Counted from the first letter of the stretch, positions 36,519 through 45,467 are shown. The stretch is 64,000 nucleotides of DNA from Fen-1135 sp963705275 (GCA_963705275.1 OY970063.1:2860988-2924987); one strand, 5' to 3'. Translations and numbers: made by a program. Notes: generated by a model from the sequence alone, not told the origin.

Positions 36519-36547
36519 TTGACACACAAGCCCATTTCCCTTATAGT
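36519..36547 (+). promoter_or_regulatory. Strong sigma-70 promoter of the peptidase C26 gene
   Basis: TTGACA (36519-36524), 17 bases, then TATAGT (36542-36547), about 50 bases before the ATG at 36598. It is back-to-back with the ferredoxin promoter. Confidence 0.8.
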
Positions 36548-36597
36548 GGCGCCACATTGACGGAATATTTTTTGTCGCAAGGAAAGAGATAAACCAT

Positions 36598-37392
36598 ATG
36601 ATTAGGCGTCCGATAATCGGGCTCAACATGTCTATGGATATCGTAGACAAATATGAAAAATACGGGCTCCTGGTCCCCATCAGTTACGTGGACGCCGTGG
36701 CAGACGCCGGCGGCGTGCCGCTTTGCCTTCCCCCTTGCGAAGATATGACGACGATACATGCTATGTTGTCGCTTATTGAGGCTATCGTCCTCATCGGAGG
36801 CGACGACTACTGGCCTGATCACTTCGCGGGGCATCCGCAGCCGGAAGATGAACTGATGCCGAAACGCCGTGATCGCTTTGACCTGGAGCTGGCGAAATGG
36901 GCGCTCTACAAGATGAACCTTCCGATCCTCGGCATCTGCGGCGGCCATCAACTGATCAGTATAGCCCAGGGAGGCGCCTTGATACAGGACATCAGGACAG
37001 AATGGGATGTGCCCGCTGGCAGCTCCTACATTCCGCACTCAAGGAAGGAGAGGGGGGCTGAAGAGCCGAACTTCCGTCATCCCGTGCAGCTTTCGAAGGG
37101 CAGCCTCGCTGCCCGGGCAGTAAATATGCCGGAGGGAGGCGTCCTCATGACAAATTCCAGTCACCATCAGGCCGTCGATCCCCGGGAGGTCGGCGCAGAT
37201 CTCTGTGCCTCTGCCTGGTCAGAGGACGCTGTGATCGAAGCGATCGAGCCTGCGGAAGGCTCGCCCTGGGATATATCCGGCAGATTCATCCTGGGGGTTC
37301 AATGGCATCCTGAGCAGATGCAGGAAGTGGAATGGCATCGTAACATCTTCCGCGCCTTTGTCGAGGCCGCGCAAAAAAAACAACCCCTCTAG
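36598..37392 (+). CDS. Class I glutamine amidotransferase-like hydrolase (peptidase C26, PuuD type)
   Basis: 264 residues. The nucleophile elbow is ILGICGGHQLISIAQGG, and NSSHHQAVDP and GVQWHPEQM carry the catalytic His-Glu region. RRPIIGLNMSM at the start and IVLIGGDDYWPDHF are typical of gamma-glutamyl-GABA hydrolase-like proteins. AAGGAAAGAG precedes the ATG. With an AmpG-type muropeptide permease 17 bases downstream, its substrate may instead be a gamma-glutamyl cell-wall peptide. That idea comes only from the neighbour. Confidence 0.85.
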   Translation: MIRRPIIGLNMSMDIVDKYEKYGLLVPISYVDAVADAGGVPLCLPPCEDMTTIHAMLSLIEAIVLIGGDDYWPDHFAGHPQPEDELMPKRRDRFDLELAKWALYKMNLPILGICGGHQLISIAQGGALIQDIRTEWDVPAGSSYIPHSRKERGAEEPNFRHPVQLSKGSLAARAVNMPEGGVLMTNSSHHQAVDPREVGADLCASAWSEDAVIEAIEPAEGSPWDISGRFILGVQWHPEQMQEVEWHRNIFRAFVEAAQKKQPL

Positions 37393-37409
37393 CAACTATC
37401 AGTGATCGA

Positions 37410-38672
37410 ATGATGGCGCTAAAGCCCTTTAACTGGTTCAAGGTTTACTTAAGCGGAAAGATGCTCCTCATGCTGGTCCTCGGGTTCTCCTCCGGCATGC
37501 CCTTCGTGCTGACCGGCGGCACCCTTTCGGCATGGCTGGTCACGGAAGGCGTGGACATAAAGACGATCGGTCTTTTCTCTCTGGTAGGCCTGCCTTATGC
37601 CTTCAAGTTCCTGTGGTCGCCGCTGATGGACAGGTTCGTGCCGCCCTTCCTCGGAAGGAGACGGGGCTGGATGATTATCATGCAACTGGCCCTGATAGTC
37701 ACGATCTCCACCATGGGATTCTTCAATCCTGCATCCGGGCCGCTTCTTGTCGCCGCCCTCGCCCTTGCCATAGCCTTTTTCAGCGCTAGCCAGGACATCG
37801 TCCTCGACGCGTACAGGACGGAGTATCTGAAGCCGGAAGAGAGGGGGGCGGGTGTAGGCGTCTGGATCATGGGCTATCGTATAGCAATCCTTGTAAGCGG
37901 CGCTCTTGCCCTTATTCTTTCCGATCATCTCTCCTGGAAGATGGTGTACATCATCATGGGCCTCTTCATGGTCATCGGCTGCATCGCAACACTTCTCGCT
38001 CCCGAGCCGCTGAAAACCGACGTAGCGAAAGACGGCATCGATCCTCCGAAGAGTCTCTATGAAGCGGCGGTTGCGCCTTTTCTAGAATTCTTCAGAAGAC
38101 CCGGCTCGCTGGAAATTCTTCTCTTCATCATCCTCTACAAGCTGGGAGACATCGCGGCATCACAGATGACGACACCTTACATCCTGGGATATATCGGCTT
38201 TACACGAACCGAGTTGGGGACTATTTACAAGGGCTTCGGTATGGCGGCAACGATCATAGGGGCATTGCTCGCGGGTGCCATGATGTCAAAGTGGCCGTTG
38301 AAGAGGGCGCTTGTAGTCTTCGGCGTGCTTCAAGGCATCTCCATCCCTGCCTTTATCATCCTTGAGTTTACGGGCTCCCAGGTATGGGCACTCGCTGTTG
38401 TCGTTGGGATTGAAAACTTCTGCGGCGGCATGGGGACGTCGGCCTACACGGCATTCCTCATGGGTCTGTGCAACAGGAAGTTTACTGCGACTCAGTACGC
38501 CTTACTTAGCAGTCTTATGGCAGTGGGCCGCAACGTGACCGGGGCGCCGACAGGCTATCTCGCCGACGCGGTCGGCTGGGTGATGTTCTTTGTGATTTGT
38601 ACTGCTTTAGCCCTTCCCGGATTGCTTCTCCTTCTCCGATACGAGAGATGGGCGGTTGAGGTTCAAAACTGA
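37410..38672 (+). CDS. MFS transporter, AmpG-like muropeptide permease
   Basis: 420 residues with about twelve membrane helices. The first loop GFSSGMPFVLTGGTLSAWL and SPLMDRFVPPFLGRRRGW, followed by FFSASQDIVLDAYRTE, are the hallmarks of AmpG and its PAT1-like relatives. AmpG imports anhydromuropeptides for cell-wall recycling. It is co-directional with the peptidase C26 gene and probably in one transcript with it. Confidence 0.88.
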   Translation: MMALKPFNWFKVYLSGKMLLMLVLGFSSGMPFVLTGGTLSAWLVTEGVDIKTIGLFSLVGLPYAFKFLWSPLMDRFVPPFLGRRRGWMIIMQLALIVTISTMGFFNPASGPLLVAALALAIAFFSASQDIVLDAYRTEYLKPEERGAGVGVWIMGYRIAILVSGALALILSDHLSWKMVYIIMGLFMVIGCIATLLAPEPLKTDVAKDGIDPPKSLYEAAVAPFLEFFRRPGSLEILLFIILYKLGDIAASQMTTPYILGYIGFTRTELGTIYKGFGMAATIIGALLAGAMMSKWPLKRALVVFGVLQGISIPAFIILEFTGSQVWALAVVVGIENFCGGMGTSAYTAFLMGLCNRKFTATQYALLSSLMAVGRNVTGAPTGYLADAVGWVMFFVICTALALPGLLLLLRYERWAVEVQN

Positions 38673-38679
38673 TTCCAAT

Positions 38680-39186
38680 TTATTGCGCGAGCGCCCTTTC
38701 ATAAGCCGGTGCGGAAAACCCACTGATAGAGCGGCCGTTGATAATGGCAAAGGGAACCCCGCCTCTACTGTCCAGCTGCCTCTTGCGGACTGCCGCTTCT
38801 CTGTCTTTTTCTATGTCATACTCAATGAAATCAATTCCCCGAGACCGAAGGTAATCGCGCGCCTTGCGGCAATATGGACACCAGCTGGTCGTATAAAGCA
38901 CTACGTCAGCTTTCATCTTCCTATCGAGGGCTGGTCTTGACTCTTCTTTTTTCTTGACTGTTGCCGGCGCCGTATCAAGGCTGTCACCATGGCTGTCTTT
39001 GTAAACCTTTATTTCTCCGGGCGACTTAGACGCTGGCGGCGGGGAATCCGAGATATGTATTTCCCCTTTGTCATCAACCCATTTGTACATCTCGGCCGTT
39101 GCCGTGGCCGAGAGATAAATCGTGAAAGCCAATAGAACGAAGACAAAAGTAATTATCTCTTTTCTTTTTCTTCGAGACTTGTTCAT
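38680..39186 (-). CDS. Exported glutaredoxin with N-terminal DUF4124
   Basis: 168 residues from the ATG at 39186, preceded by AGAGGA. A signal or anchor helix (ITFVFVLLAFTIYLSATA) is followed by EMYKWVDDKGEIHISD, the DUF4124 motif. A glutaredoxin fold follows from about residue 90, with LYTTSWCPYCRKARDYL (CPYC active site) and GGVPFAIING. The signal suggests it acts in the periplasm, where a CPYC thiol-disulfide protein could reduce or isomerise disulfides. It converges with ampG, with eight bases between. Confidence 0.86.
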   Translation of the reverse strand: MNKSRRKRKEIITFVFVLLAFTIYLSATATAEMYKWVDDKGEIHISDSPPPASKSPGEIKVYKDSHGDSLDTAPATVKKKEESRPALDRKMKADVVLYTTSWCPYCRKARDYLRSRGIDFIEYDIEKDREAAVRKRQLDSRGGVPFAIINGRSISGFSAPAYERALAQ

Positions 39187-39231
39187 CTTAATCCTCTGAT
39201 GCATATTCCTCCCTGATTTTTTCTTTATCAG

Positions 39232-40878
39232 TTATTTGAACATGGATTGCGTCATCGTTCCGGAGCTGAATACGTTGGGGTCCACCATTACGTTTATCAA
39301 AGATGGCTTTCCGGACCGCCGGGCGCGCTCAAGGGCAGGGCGGATCTGGGACGGTTCGGTGACGTGCTCGCCATACCCGCCCATGGCCTCTACCACGCGG
39401 TCATACCGGAGGGGACTGAGGACATTCGCCACCTCGCCCCGCAACTTGCCGTATCTTTCCATCTGTCCATAACGAACCTGATTCCATGCGGCGTTGTTTG
39501 CCACTACACCGATTACCGGCATATTGAAGCGTATCAGCGTATCATAGTCAAAGCCCGTCAGCCCGAACGCTCCGTCACCGAAGAGGACAATTACCTCCGT
39601 ATCAGGCATGGCCGCTTTGGCGGCAATGGCAAACGGTGTCCCCACTCCGAGGGTGCCTAAGGGCCCGGGATCAAGCCAGCGGCCTGGTATGCAGGGTGTG
39701 ACGACGCTCGCGGACATTGTTACCACATCACCGCCGTCGGCGATAAAGATCGCGTCTTCCGCCATGAATGCCTTAATTTCACTGGCGAGGCGCAGGGGAT
39801 GGATGGGCACTGCATCGGATTCAAGGCATGACCGATCCCTTTCCAGCAATTTCTTTTCGAGCCGGCATAGTTCATCAAGCCATTCTCCGCCCTGTCGCTG
39901 TAAAGTTATTGCTTCCGTGAGTTGTGTGAGCACCGCCTTTATATCGCCCTGGATGCCGATTGATATATCCCGGTTGTGTCCCAGTTCACCGTAATCCAAA
40001 TCGATCTGAATTATCTTTGCGTCTCTCGCGATGCGGTTGCCGTATGCGAGTCTGAAATCAAAGGGCGTGCCGATAACCATCACCACATCGGCCTTGGAAA
40101 GGGCGTGTCTTCGCGAGCGGACCATAAAAGATGGACAATCGCCGGAAAGGCAGCCCCTCGCAGCGCCGTTGAGATAAGTAGGGATGCAGGCCTTTTCGAC
40201 AAATGCGGAAAGCTCGTCGTCGGCGCGGCAATACCATACCTGTGTGCCTGCGATGATGGCCGGACGCTCGGCCTTTTCCAGCAGCTCTGCCGCCTGTTTG
40301 ATGAGAGCCGGGTCGCCATGTTGACGTCCCTGTGAGCGTATGTACGAAGGAAAGGTGACCGTATCCAGATCAACGGTGTTATCCAGCACATCTATGGGAA
40401 TTTCAACAAAAGACGGTCCGGGACGGCCGTTATACGCCTCCCTTAAGGCTGAGGCTATCAATTCGGGAATTCGTTCCGTATCGGAAATAGAGATGGAAAT
40501 CTTGGTTATAGGCTTCGTGAGTGCAACGTGGTCGAGTTCTTGCAGCCCGCCCTTCAGAAGCTGCTTCCGCGGGGCCTGGCCGCCGATTACGAGCATCGGT
40601 ACCTGGTTCCGAAAGGCATTGGCTATGCCGGTTATCGCATCGGTGACACCGGGGCCGGCCGTCACTACGGCCACTCCCGGAACTGCGGTAAGCCTGGTCC
40701 ATGCCTCAGCGGCATGGGCTGCCGTTTGCTCATGCCTTACGTCGATAACCCTGATCCCCTCATCCACAAAGCCATTATAAATATCCATAATGTGGCCGCC
40801 GGAAAGAGTGAATACGGTTGTAACGCCTATCTGTTTCAGTGTTCTCGCTGCCAGCTGCCCGCCGGTAATCTGTGCCAT
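39232..40878 (-). CDS. Thiamine pyrophosphate enzyme, acetolactate synthase / 2-hydroxyacyl-CoA lyase-like
   Basis: 548 residues from the ATG at 40878, preceded by AGGAGG. The N-terminal pyrimidine domain has VIDVRHEQTAAHAAE, in which the Glu activates TPP. The C-terminal PP domain has LFGDGAFGLTGFDYDTL and VIGVVANNAAW, the GDG-NN motif. SLSGG-type residues at TLSGGHIMDIYN match a subgroup of decarboxylase or lyase-like proteins rather than IlvB proper. There is no IlvH partner nearby. The true substrate is unresolved between acetolactate-type and 2-hydroxyacyl-CoA chemistry. Confidence 0.85.
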   Translation of the reverse strand: MAQITGGQLAARTLKQIGVTTVFTLSGGHIMDIYNGFVDEGIRVIDVRHEQTAAHAAEAWTRLTAVPGVAVVTAGPGVTDAITGIANAFRNQVPMLVIGGQAPRKQLLKGGLQELDHVALTKPITKISISISDTERIPELIASALREAYNGRPGPSFVEIPIDVLDNTVDLDTVTFPSYIRSQGRQHGDPALIKQAAELLEKAERPAIIAGTQVWYCRADDELSAFVEKACIPTYLNGAARGCLSGDCPSFMVRSRRHALSKADVVMVIGTPFDFRLAYGNRIARDAKIIQIDLDYGELGHNRDISIGIQGDIKAVLTQLTEAITLQRQGGEWLDELCRLEKKLLERDRSCLESDAVPIHPLRLASEIKAFMAEDAIFIADGGDVVTMSASVVTPCIPGRWLDPGPLGTLGVGTPFAIAAKAAMPDTEVIVLFGDGAFGLTGFDYDTLIRFNMPVIGVVANNAAWNQVRYGQMERYGKLRGEVANVLSPLRYDRVVEAMGGYGEHVTEPSQIRPALERARRSGKPSLINVMVDPNVFSSGTMTQSMFK

Positions 40879-40917
40879 CGAGCCTTTCCTCCTGCGCAAT
40901 GAATATTTTTCAATGAG

Positions 40918-40946
40918 ATTATAGGAAAATAGACTCCATGTGTCAA
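40918..40946 (-). promoter_or_regulatory. Consensus sigma-70 promoter of the TPP enzyme gene
   Basis: On the minus strand TTGACA (40941-40946), 17 bases, then TATAAT (40918-40923): a perfect match to the consensus. The start codon is 40 bases further on. Confidence 0.9.
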
Positions 40947-40998
40947 ACGATTAACATCAGACAAGGAGAAGAAAGGCGATCGGAATCAATGTCCCCTT

Positions 40999-42717
40999 TC
41001 ATCCTTTGAAGAAAGCCAGAACTTTTTCGAGAGGAAGGCAGTTGAGTATATGCTTGGGCTCACACCAGCCGCGGCGGGCGATGCCTATACCGAAGCGCAT
41101 CAGCTTTAACTGGCCCTCGATGTGGGAATCTGTCCCGATAGCGAGCATGACCCCCAACTCCCGGGCGCGGTGGATGTGGATGTCCTTGAGGTCGAGGCGG
41201 CTCGGCATGGCGTTGATCTCCAGTGCCTTCTGGTGTTTCACTGCTGCCTTGAAAACGACTTCCATATCGACGGCTGTGGGTTCTCTCTCTCCTATGAGGC
41301 GGCTCGTAGGGTGCGCAATGATGTCAATGTGAGGGTTTTCAATCGCCTTTATGATGCGGCGCGTAATCCGCTCCTCGCTCTGATTGAAAGATGAGTGAAC
41401 CGCGCCTACGACGCAATCAAGCTCCGCCAATATGTTGTCGGGCATATCGATGGAACCGTCCGCTCTTATATCGACCTCCATACCGGAGAGTATACGAAAG
41501 CCTTTTAATTTCTGGTTAAGCCTGTGAATTTCCAGAACCTGTTCTTTCAGACGTTCTTCCGTCAAGCCGTGCGCTATGCCGAGCCCTTTGGAATGGTCGG
41601 TAATTGCTATGTACTTGTAGCCTTGATCCTTTGCCGTCATGGCCATTTCTTCGATGGTATTATTGCCGTCGCTCCATTTCGAATGCAGATGAAAGTCTCC
41701 CTTAATGTCCCTGAGATCGACGAGGCGGGGGATTTCGTTTTTTTCCGCAAATTCGATTTCTCCCTGATCCTCCCTGATTTCCGGGGGAATGTATTGCATT
41801 CCGAGGCGCTTGTAGAAGGCCTCTTCCGTGGTGAATTTCTCCAGCTTGTCATGGGCGACATCCGTGATGCCGTATTCGCTGAGCTTGAGTCCCTTCTTCT
41901 GGCACTTCGTCCGCAGGGTGATATTGTGCTGTTTGCTCCCTGTGAAATATTGGAGGAGTGATCCAAAGGAGTCATGCTCCACCATTCTCAAATCCGCCTG
42001 GATACCGGGCGAAAGGATAACGCTCGCCTTGGTCGGCCCTTTCGCGAGGACTTCTTTTACAACGGGGAGGGCGACAAATTTATTGATCACCTTCTCCGGA
42101 TTGTCGGCGGTTCCCATGATATCTATATCCCCGACTGTCTCCCGGAAACGCCGGAGGCTGCCTGCAGAGGTCATGTTTTTCACCCCCGGGAGTTTGCTTA
42201 GACTATTCAAGACGTCTTCGACTATAGGCAGAGCCTGACCTATAGGTATGCGCTGATCCTTGCGGCGCATGGCCTGAATCTTGTGGAGTATATTCTGCGC
42301 GGTCTTGTCCCCCATTCGGAAGAGGTCTGCGACCTTTCCCTCCTGTATGGCCTCTTCCAGTTGTTCGGCAGATGTGATCTTCAGCTCCGACGAAAGACGG
42401 TGTGCCGTCTTCGGTCCTATACCGGAAATCTCCAAGAGACGCGTTATGCCTTCGGGAAATTCATCCTTGAGGCTTTCGTAGGCTTTAAGCTTTCCTGTCT
42501 CTATCAGTTCGGTGCTCTTCTTTGCTATTGCGTCGCCCACGCCGGGAATTTTCTGAAAGTCCTCTCCCTGTTCCAGCATGACCGCCATCTCTTTGGGGAG
42601 GTGTTCGATAACCTGGGCGGCGCGTCTGTAGGCCCGTATCTTAAATACGTTCTCTCCTTTCAGTTCGAGAAGGTCGGCCATGTCATGAAACACCCTGGCG
42701 ATTTCTGAATTCTTCAT
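40999..42717 (-). CDS. polX: DNA polymerase X family with PHP domain
   Basis: 572 residues. The N-terminal helix-hairpin-helix units (KIPGVGDAIAKKSTELIE and ISGIGPKTAH) bind DNA. The nucleotidyltransferase core is RRFRETVGDIDIMGTA, with the metal-binding Asp pair. The C-terminal PHP domain has GDFHLHSKWSDG and DIIAHPTSRL. The family does gap filling and 3'-5' exonuclease work in base excision repair. All key residues are present. It is monocistronic as far as can be seen. Confidence 0.94.
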   Translation of the reverse strand: MKNSEIARVFHDMADLLELKGENVFKIRAYRRAAQVIEHLPKEMAVMLEQGEDFQKIPGVGDAIAKKSTELIETGKLKAYESLKDEFPEGITRLLEISGIGPKTAHRLSSELKITSAEQLEEAIQEGKVADLFRMGDKTAQNILHKIQAMRRKDQRIPIGQALPIVEDVLNSLSKLPGVKNMTSAGSLRRFRETVGDIDIMGTADNPEKVINKFVALPVVKEVLAKGPTKASVILSPGIQADLRMVEHDSFGSLLQYFTGSKQHNITLRTKCQKKGLKLSEYGITDVAHDKLEKFTTEEAFYKRLGMQYIPPEIREDQGEIEFAEKNEIPRLVDLRDIKGDFHLHSKWSDGNNTIEEMAMTAKDQGYKYIAITDHSKGLGIAHGLTEERLKEQVLEIHRLNQKLKGFRILSGMEVDIRADGSIDMPDNILAELDCVVGAVHSSFNQSEERITRRIIKAIENPHIDIIAHPTSRLIGEREPTAVDMEVVFKAAVKHQKALEINAMPSRLDLKDIHIHRARELGVMLAIGTDSHIEGQLKLMRFGIGIARRGWCEPKHILNCLPLEKVLAFFKG

Positions 42718-43076
42718 CTCACAAATGACTCACTGTTTGATTCAGCCGTTTCTGCTTCAGCTCATAATTATATTATTTAATATATCCCGATTCCGCAATG
42801 CTAAATTCAATGAGACTTGGCCTTTTTCAAGGCGAAAGCCGTGGAAAAAGGGCTCAGTCGAATTGACCCTGAGCTAGTGATACGAGCCGAAGGGTCTTTA
42901 TATTGTCCTCCTTTAGATTGAGATAAATCGCAAGAGGTGGTAAAGATAAGAAAGTAAATATGAAGACGACATAATGAGTGCCATTTGTCGATTAGGGATT
43001 GAGCGATAATGAGAAGTGCCTCCAGAAATACTCGGTTCAAATGAATGACCGCAACCAACAAATGAGGACTTGAAAT
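42718..43076. other. Intergenic region before the RmuC-like gene
   Basis: This 359-base stretch holds the divergent upstream regions of polX and the RmuC-like gene. An inverted repeat GCTCAG / CTGAGC lies near 42854-42876, followed by AT-rich sequence. I see no convincing promoter pair. A minus-strand frame of 118 codons crossing it has no protein-like features. Confidence 0.5.
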
Positions 43077-44288
43077 ATGGCAACGAACACAGAGAGACTC
43101 AGTCAATTCTTTGAACAAGTTAAGACCCTGACCTTCTGGCAACGACTTTTCAGGTGGTCTCAATTCAGAAGCCTGAGTTATGAAGCATATGAGGAATTTA
43201 AAACCCTTCTCTCTGAGGCTGCACGATCTATCCAGGAACTGGAAAAAGCCAAGACAGATATTTCTGTCCTAAAAAACGACAATGAGCACATCAGAAAATC
43301 GCAGTCCGCACTCGAAAACGAGGTCAGTAATCTTAGACGAGAAAACTCTCAGCTCAAAGAAGAGAACACAATTTTCAAGCAAACTGAAAATGACAGAAAA
43401 ACTAAGTATGAAAAGGATGTGGCAACGCTGAAAGCCATCAGTGAGCGCATTCAAGCTGACAGGGACAAAGAGATCGCTGACCGTCAGAAAGAGGAGATAG
43501 AGCGGCTTAACAAAATGAAAGAAACTTGGGTAAATCATCAGGAAGATGTTAAGAATCAAATCAAGATAATCTGCGACAGGAACACCATAGAATATATTGA
43601 CATGGTTCCCTTCAAGGGTAATCCTGACAATGCAATAAAGGTATGCGATGAGTTCATAATTTTCGATGCCAAAAGTCCTGCGTCAGATGACCTAGCTAAC
43701 TTTCCAAACTACATCAAGTTGCAAACGGAATCGGTGAAGAAATACATAAAGGAAGAGAACGTCAGGAAAGATATCTTTCTAGTAATCCCATCAAATACTG
43801 TGGATGTCATCGATCGCTTCTCACACAACATGGCAGATTATACCGTTTACGTTGTAACGCTTGACGCCCTAGAGCCAATCATTTTGAGTCTGAAGAAACT
43901 TGAGGAATATGAATTCGTTGAGCAGCTAAGTCCTGAAGACCGAGATAACATCTGTAGAGTGATAGGTAAATTTGCTCATGTTACCAAGCGACGAATTCAA
44001 ATCGATCAGTTCTTTGAACGTCAGTTTTTAGAGGTTCTCTCAAAATGCGAAGCTGACTTGCCGCGAGATATTCTAGGGAAAGTTATTGAGTACGAACGTT
44101 CGGAGAAATTGAATCCGCCTCAGGAAAAAAGAGCAAAGCTCATTTCCAGTACCGAACTTGAGACTGACAGCAAGAGCATACGCAAAGAAGCAGAGGCGAA
44201 GGCAATCTCTTTTCCGGCTTCAGTTCAACAGGGAATCAGGAGCCTACCTTTATACAGCGACGAATCAAGTGATGAGGAAAAGGAGTAA
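43077..44288 (+). CDS. Coiled-coil protein with RmuC-like PD-(D/E)XK domain
   Basis: 403 residues. Residues about 45-140 form a long charged coiled coil. Residues about 165-330 resemble the RmuC nuclease-like domain: CDEFIIFDAKSPASD gives the Asp-x-Asp-x-Lys pattern, and DIFLVIPSNTVDVIDRF and YTVYVVTLDALEPI match later strands. The C-terminal 70 residues are acidic and probably disordered, ending in Glu-rich sequence. RmuC proteins limit DNA inversions, but this member is far from RmuC proper and lacks its N-terminal membrane helix. Its AT-rich codon use and its position between housekeeping genes suggest acquisition. A role in DNA maintenance or defence is only a guess. Confidence 0.6.
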   Translation: MATNTERLSQFFEQVKTLTFWQRLFRWSQFRSLSYEAYEEFKTLLSEAARSIQELEKAKTDISVLKNDNEHIRKSQSALENEVSNLRRENSQLKEENTIFKQTENDRKTKYEKDVATLKAISERIQADRDKEIADRQKEEIERLNKMKETWVNHQEDVKNQIKIICDRNTIEYIDMVPFKGNPDNAIKVCDEFIIFDAKSPASDDLANFPNYIKLQTESVKKYIKEENVRKDIFLVIPSNTVDVIDRFSHNMADYTVYVVTLDALEPIILSLKKLEEYEFVEQLSPEDRDNICRVIGKFAHVTKRRIQIDQFFERQFLEVLSKCEADLPRDILGKVIEYERSEKLNPPQEKRAKLISSTELETDSKSIRKEAEAKAISFPASVQQGIRSLPLYSDESSDEEKE

Positions 44289-44363
44289 CAGATGACCTGA
44301 TGGGATTAGGGTCTAGTCTTTATTACTGACATTTCATTTGATCGCACAAGAAAGCACCCTATC

Positions 44364-44978
44364 ATGGCTCATCGGCAAGCACATGTGGTCGTGGGCGTAG
44401 ACCTTGCCGGTTCTCCCAGGCGGCAGACAGGCATTTGCATACTCCGTGGCTTGAAAGCCCAAACACACATCTCCTTCAGTGATAAGGAAATAATGGATTT
44501 GGTACTTCAGGCCCAACCGGATCTCGTTCCGATTGATGCCCCGCTTACTTTGCCCGTCGGCAGACGCACGATCCACGACCGTTCCGGTCCGCATTTCCGT
44601 GAATGCGATCTCGCTTTGCGCAAGCGCGGGATCAGGTTCTTTCCTGTTACTCTCGGTCCCATGAGAATGTTGACCGAGCGCGGCATGGCGCTCAAGAGGA
44701 AGATAGAAGCGGCGGGTTGCCGTGTGGTCGAATGCTATCCGGGAGCAGCGCAGGATGTGTGGGGTATTCCCCGTCAGCGCCATGATTTGGCGGGCCTTGC
44801 GGAAGGGTTAAGAAAATTGGGGGTAAAGGGCTTGCGGGCCGAAATGACCGGCGATGAGCTGGATGGGGTAACTGCGGCGCTGGTAGGACGATGGTTCTCA
44901 ATCGGCAAAGGCGAAATGCTTGGCGGTGATGAGGGGATTGTCCTGCCAAGAGTATTTCAGAAGCAGGGAAGGGGATAG
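44364..44978 (+). CDS. DUF429 domain protein
   Basis: 204 residues. HVVVGVDLAGSPRRQTGICIL and PIDAPLTLP are the first and second acidic motifs of DUF429, an RNase H-like fold predicted to be a nuclease. CDLALRKRGIRFFP and EVVECYPGA-type sequence (VVECYPGAAQD) are conserved too, and DELDGVTAALVG holds the C-terminal acidic pair. No catalytic function has been shown for the family. The gene is richer in G and C than the RmuC-like gene before it. Confidence 0.8.
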   Translation: MAHRQAHVVVGVDLAGSPRRQTGICILRGLKAQTHISFSDKEIMDLVLQAQPDLVPIDAPLTLPVGRRTIHDRSGPHFRECDLALRKRGIRFFPVTLGPMRMLTERGMALKRKIEAAGCRVVECYPGAAQDVWGIPRQRHDLAGLAEGLRKLGVKGLRAEMTGDELDGVTAALVGRWFSIGKGEMLGGDEGIVLPRVFQKQGRG

Positions 44979-45054
44979 AGCCAAGCGACGGCGCTGACGA
45001 TCACACAAACCTGATCGCCCGAAAAAGATATTATGGCAGCCAGCTCAAATGGAT

Positions 45055-45132
45055 TCATGACCTACACCTATCAAATGTTTTCCTGTAGTCCTCCAGCGTA
45101 TCCATATCCAGCACGGTTCCTTCATCGACTCC
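45055..45132 (-). pseudogene. C-terminal fragment of a MobA-like nucleotidyltransferase
   Basis: Directly after the stop of the YgbA-type gene, and in its frame, 25 codons read GVDEGTVLDMDTLEDYRKT and end at a TGA. The phrase LDMDTLEDY is the characteristic end of NTP-transferase-3 proteins of the MobA/CTP-molybdopterin type (usual form LDIDTPEDY). Nothing else of that gene is seen, so it is a relic, or a chance match. Confidence 0.45.
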
Positions 45133-45435
45133 TCATCTGTATTTGCGCAGCAGATGATGCATGGCAAGCAAGGGATGTTTGAACGTCATCCTTGGCCCTG
45201 CATATCGCATCACTTCCCTTATCTGAGATCGCATGTCCTGCTTGAAGCAGTGAATTGTGCATTGGGCGCAGACGGGCTTGTTGACACCGAACGTACATTT
45301 TCTTATTCTGTTTTCGGCATAATCGGATAATGTCTTACACCCTTCGCAAAGTTCGCCTTTTCCATGATGATGTTTGCAAAACATCTCAACCATTATGCGA
45401 ACCGTCCTAATTTCTCTCTCCAAATCATTCCCCAT
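45133..45435 (-). CDS. ygbA: YgbA-type 'nitrous oxide-stimulated promoter' family protein
   Basis: 100 residues. FCKHHHGKGELCEGC, RKCTFGVNKPVCAQCTIHC and the C-terminal MRYAGPRMTFKHPLLA match the YgbA family, with its two Cys pairs and His. YgbA in enteric bacteria is induced by nitric oxide and helps recovery from nitrosative stress. It follows nrfA on the same strand, with a palindromic site in the gap. This is good context for a joint response to nitrite and NO. Confidence 0.88.
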   Translation of the reverse strand: MGNDLEREIRTVRIMVEMFCKHHHGKGELCEGCKTLSDYAENRIRKCTFGVNKPVCAQCTIHCFKQDMRSQIREVMRYAGPRMTFKHPLLAMHHLLRKYR

Positions 45436-45446
45436 AAATAGGAAGA

Positions 45447-45467
45447 GGTGACATTCATGATGTCACC
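45447..45467. promoter_or_regulatory. Palindromic site upstream of ygbA
   Basis: GGTGACAT and ATGTCACC form a perfect eight-base inverted repeat around TCATG, 12 bases before the YgbA start and 41 bases after the nrfA stop. The GTGAC/GTCAC arms recall CRP/FNR-family operators such as those of NO-sensing HcpR. It could also act as a hairpin ending the nrfHA message, but only a weak T-run follows on the minus strand. Confidence 0.55.

Noticed and set aside
42807..43163. 118-codon minus-strand frame before the RmuC-like gene
   Set aside because: No ribosome site or motifs, and it overlaps the start of the plus-strand gene.
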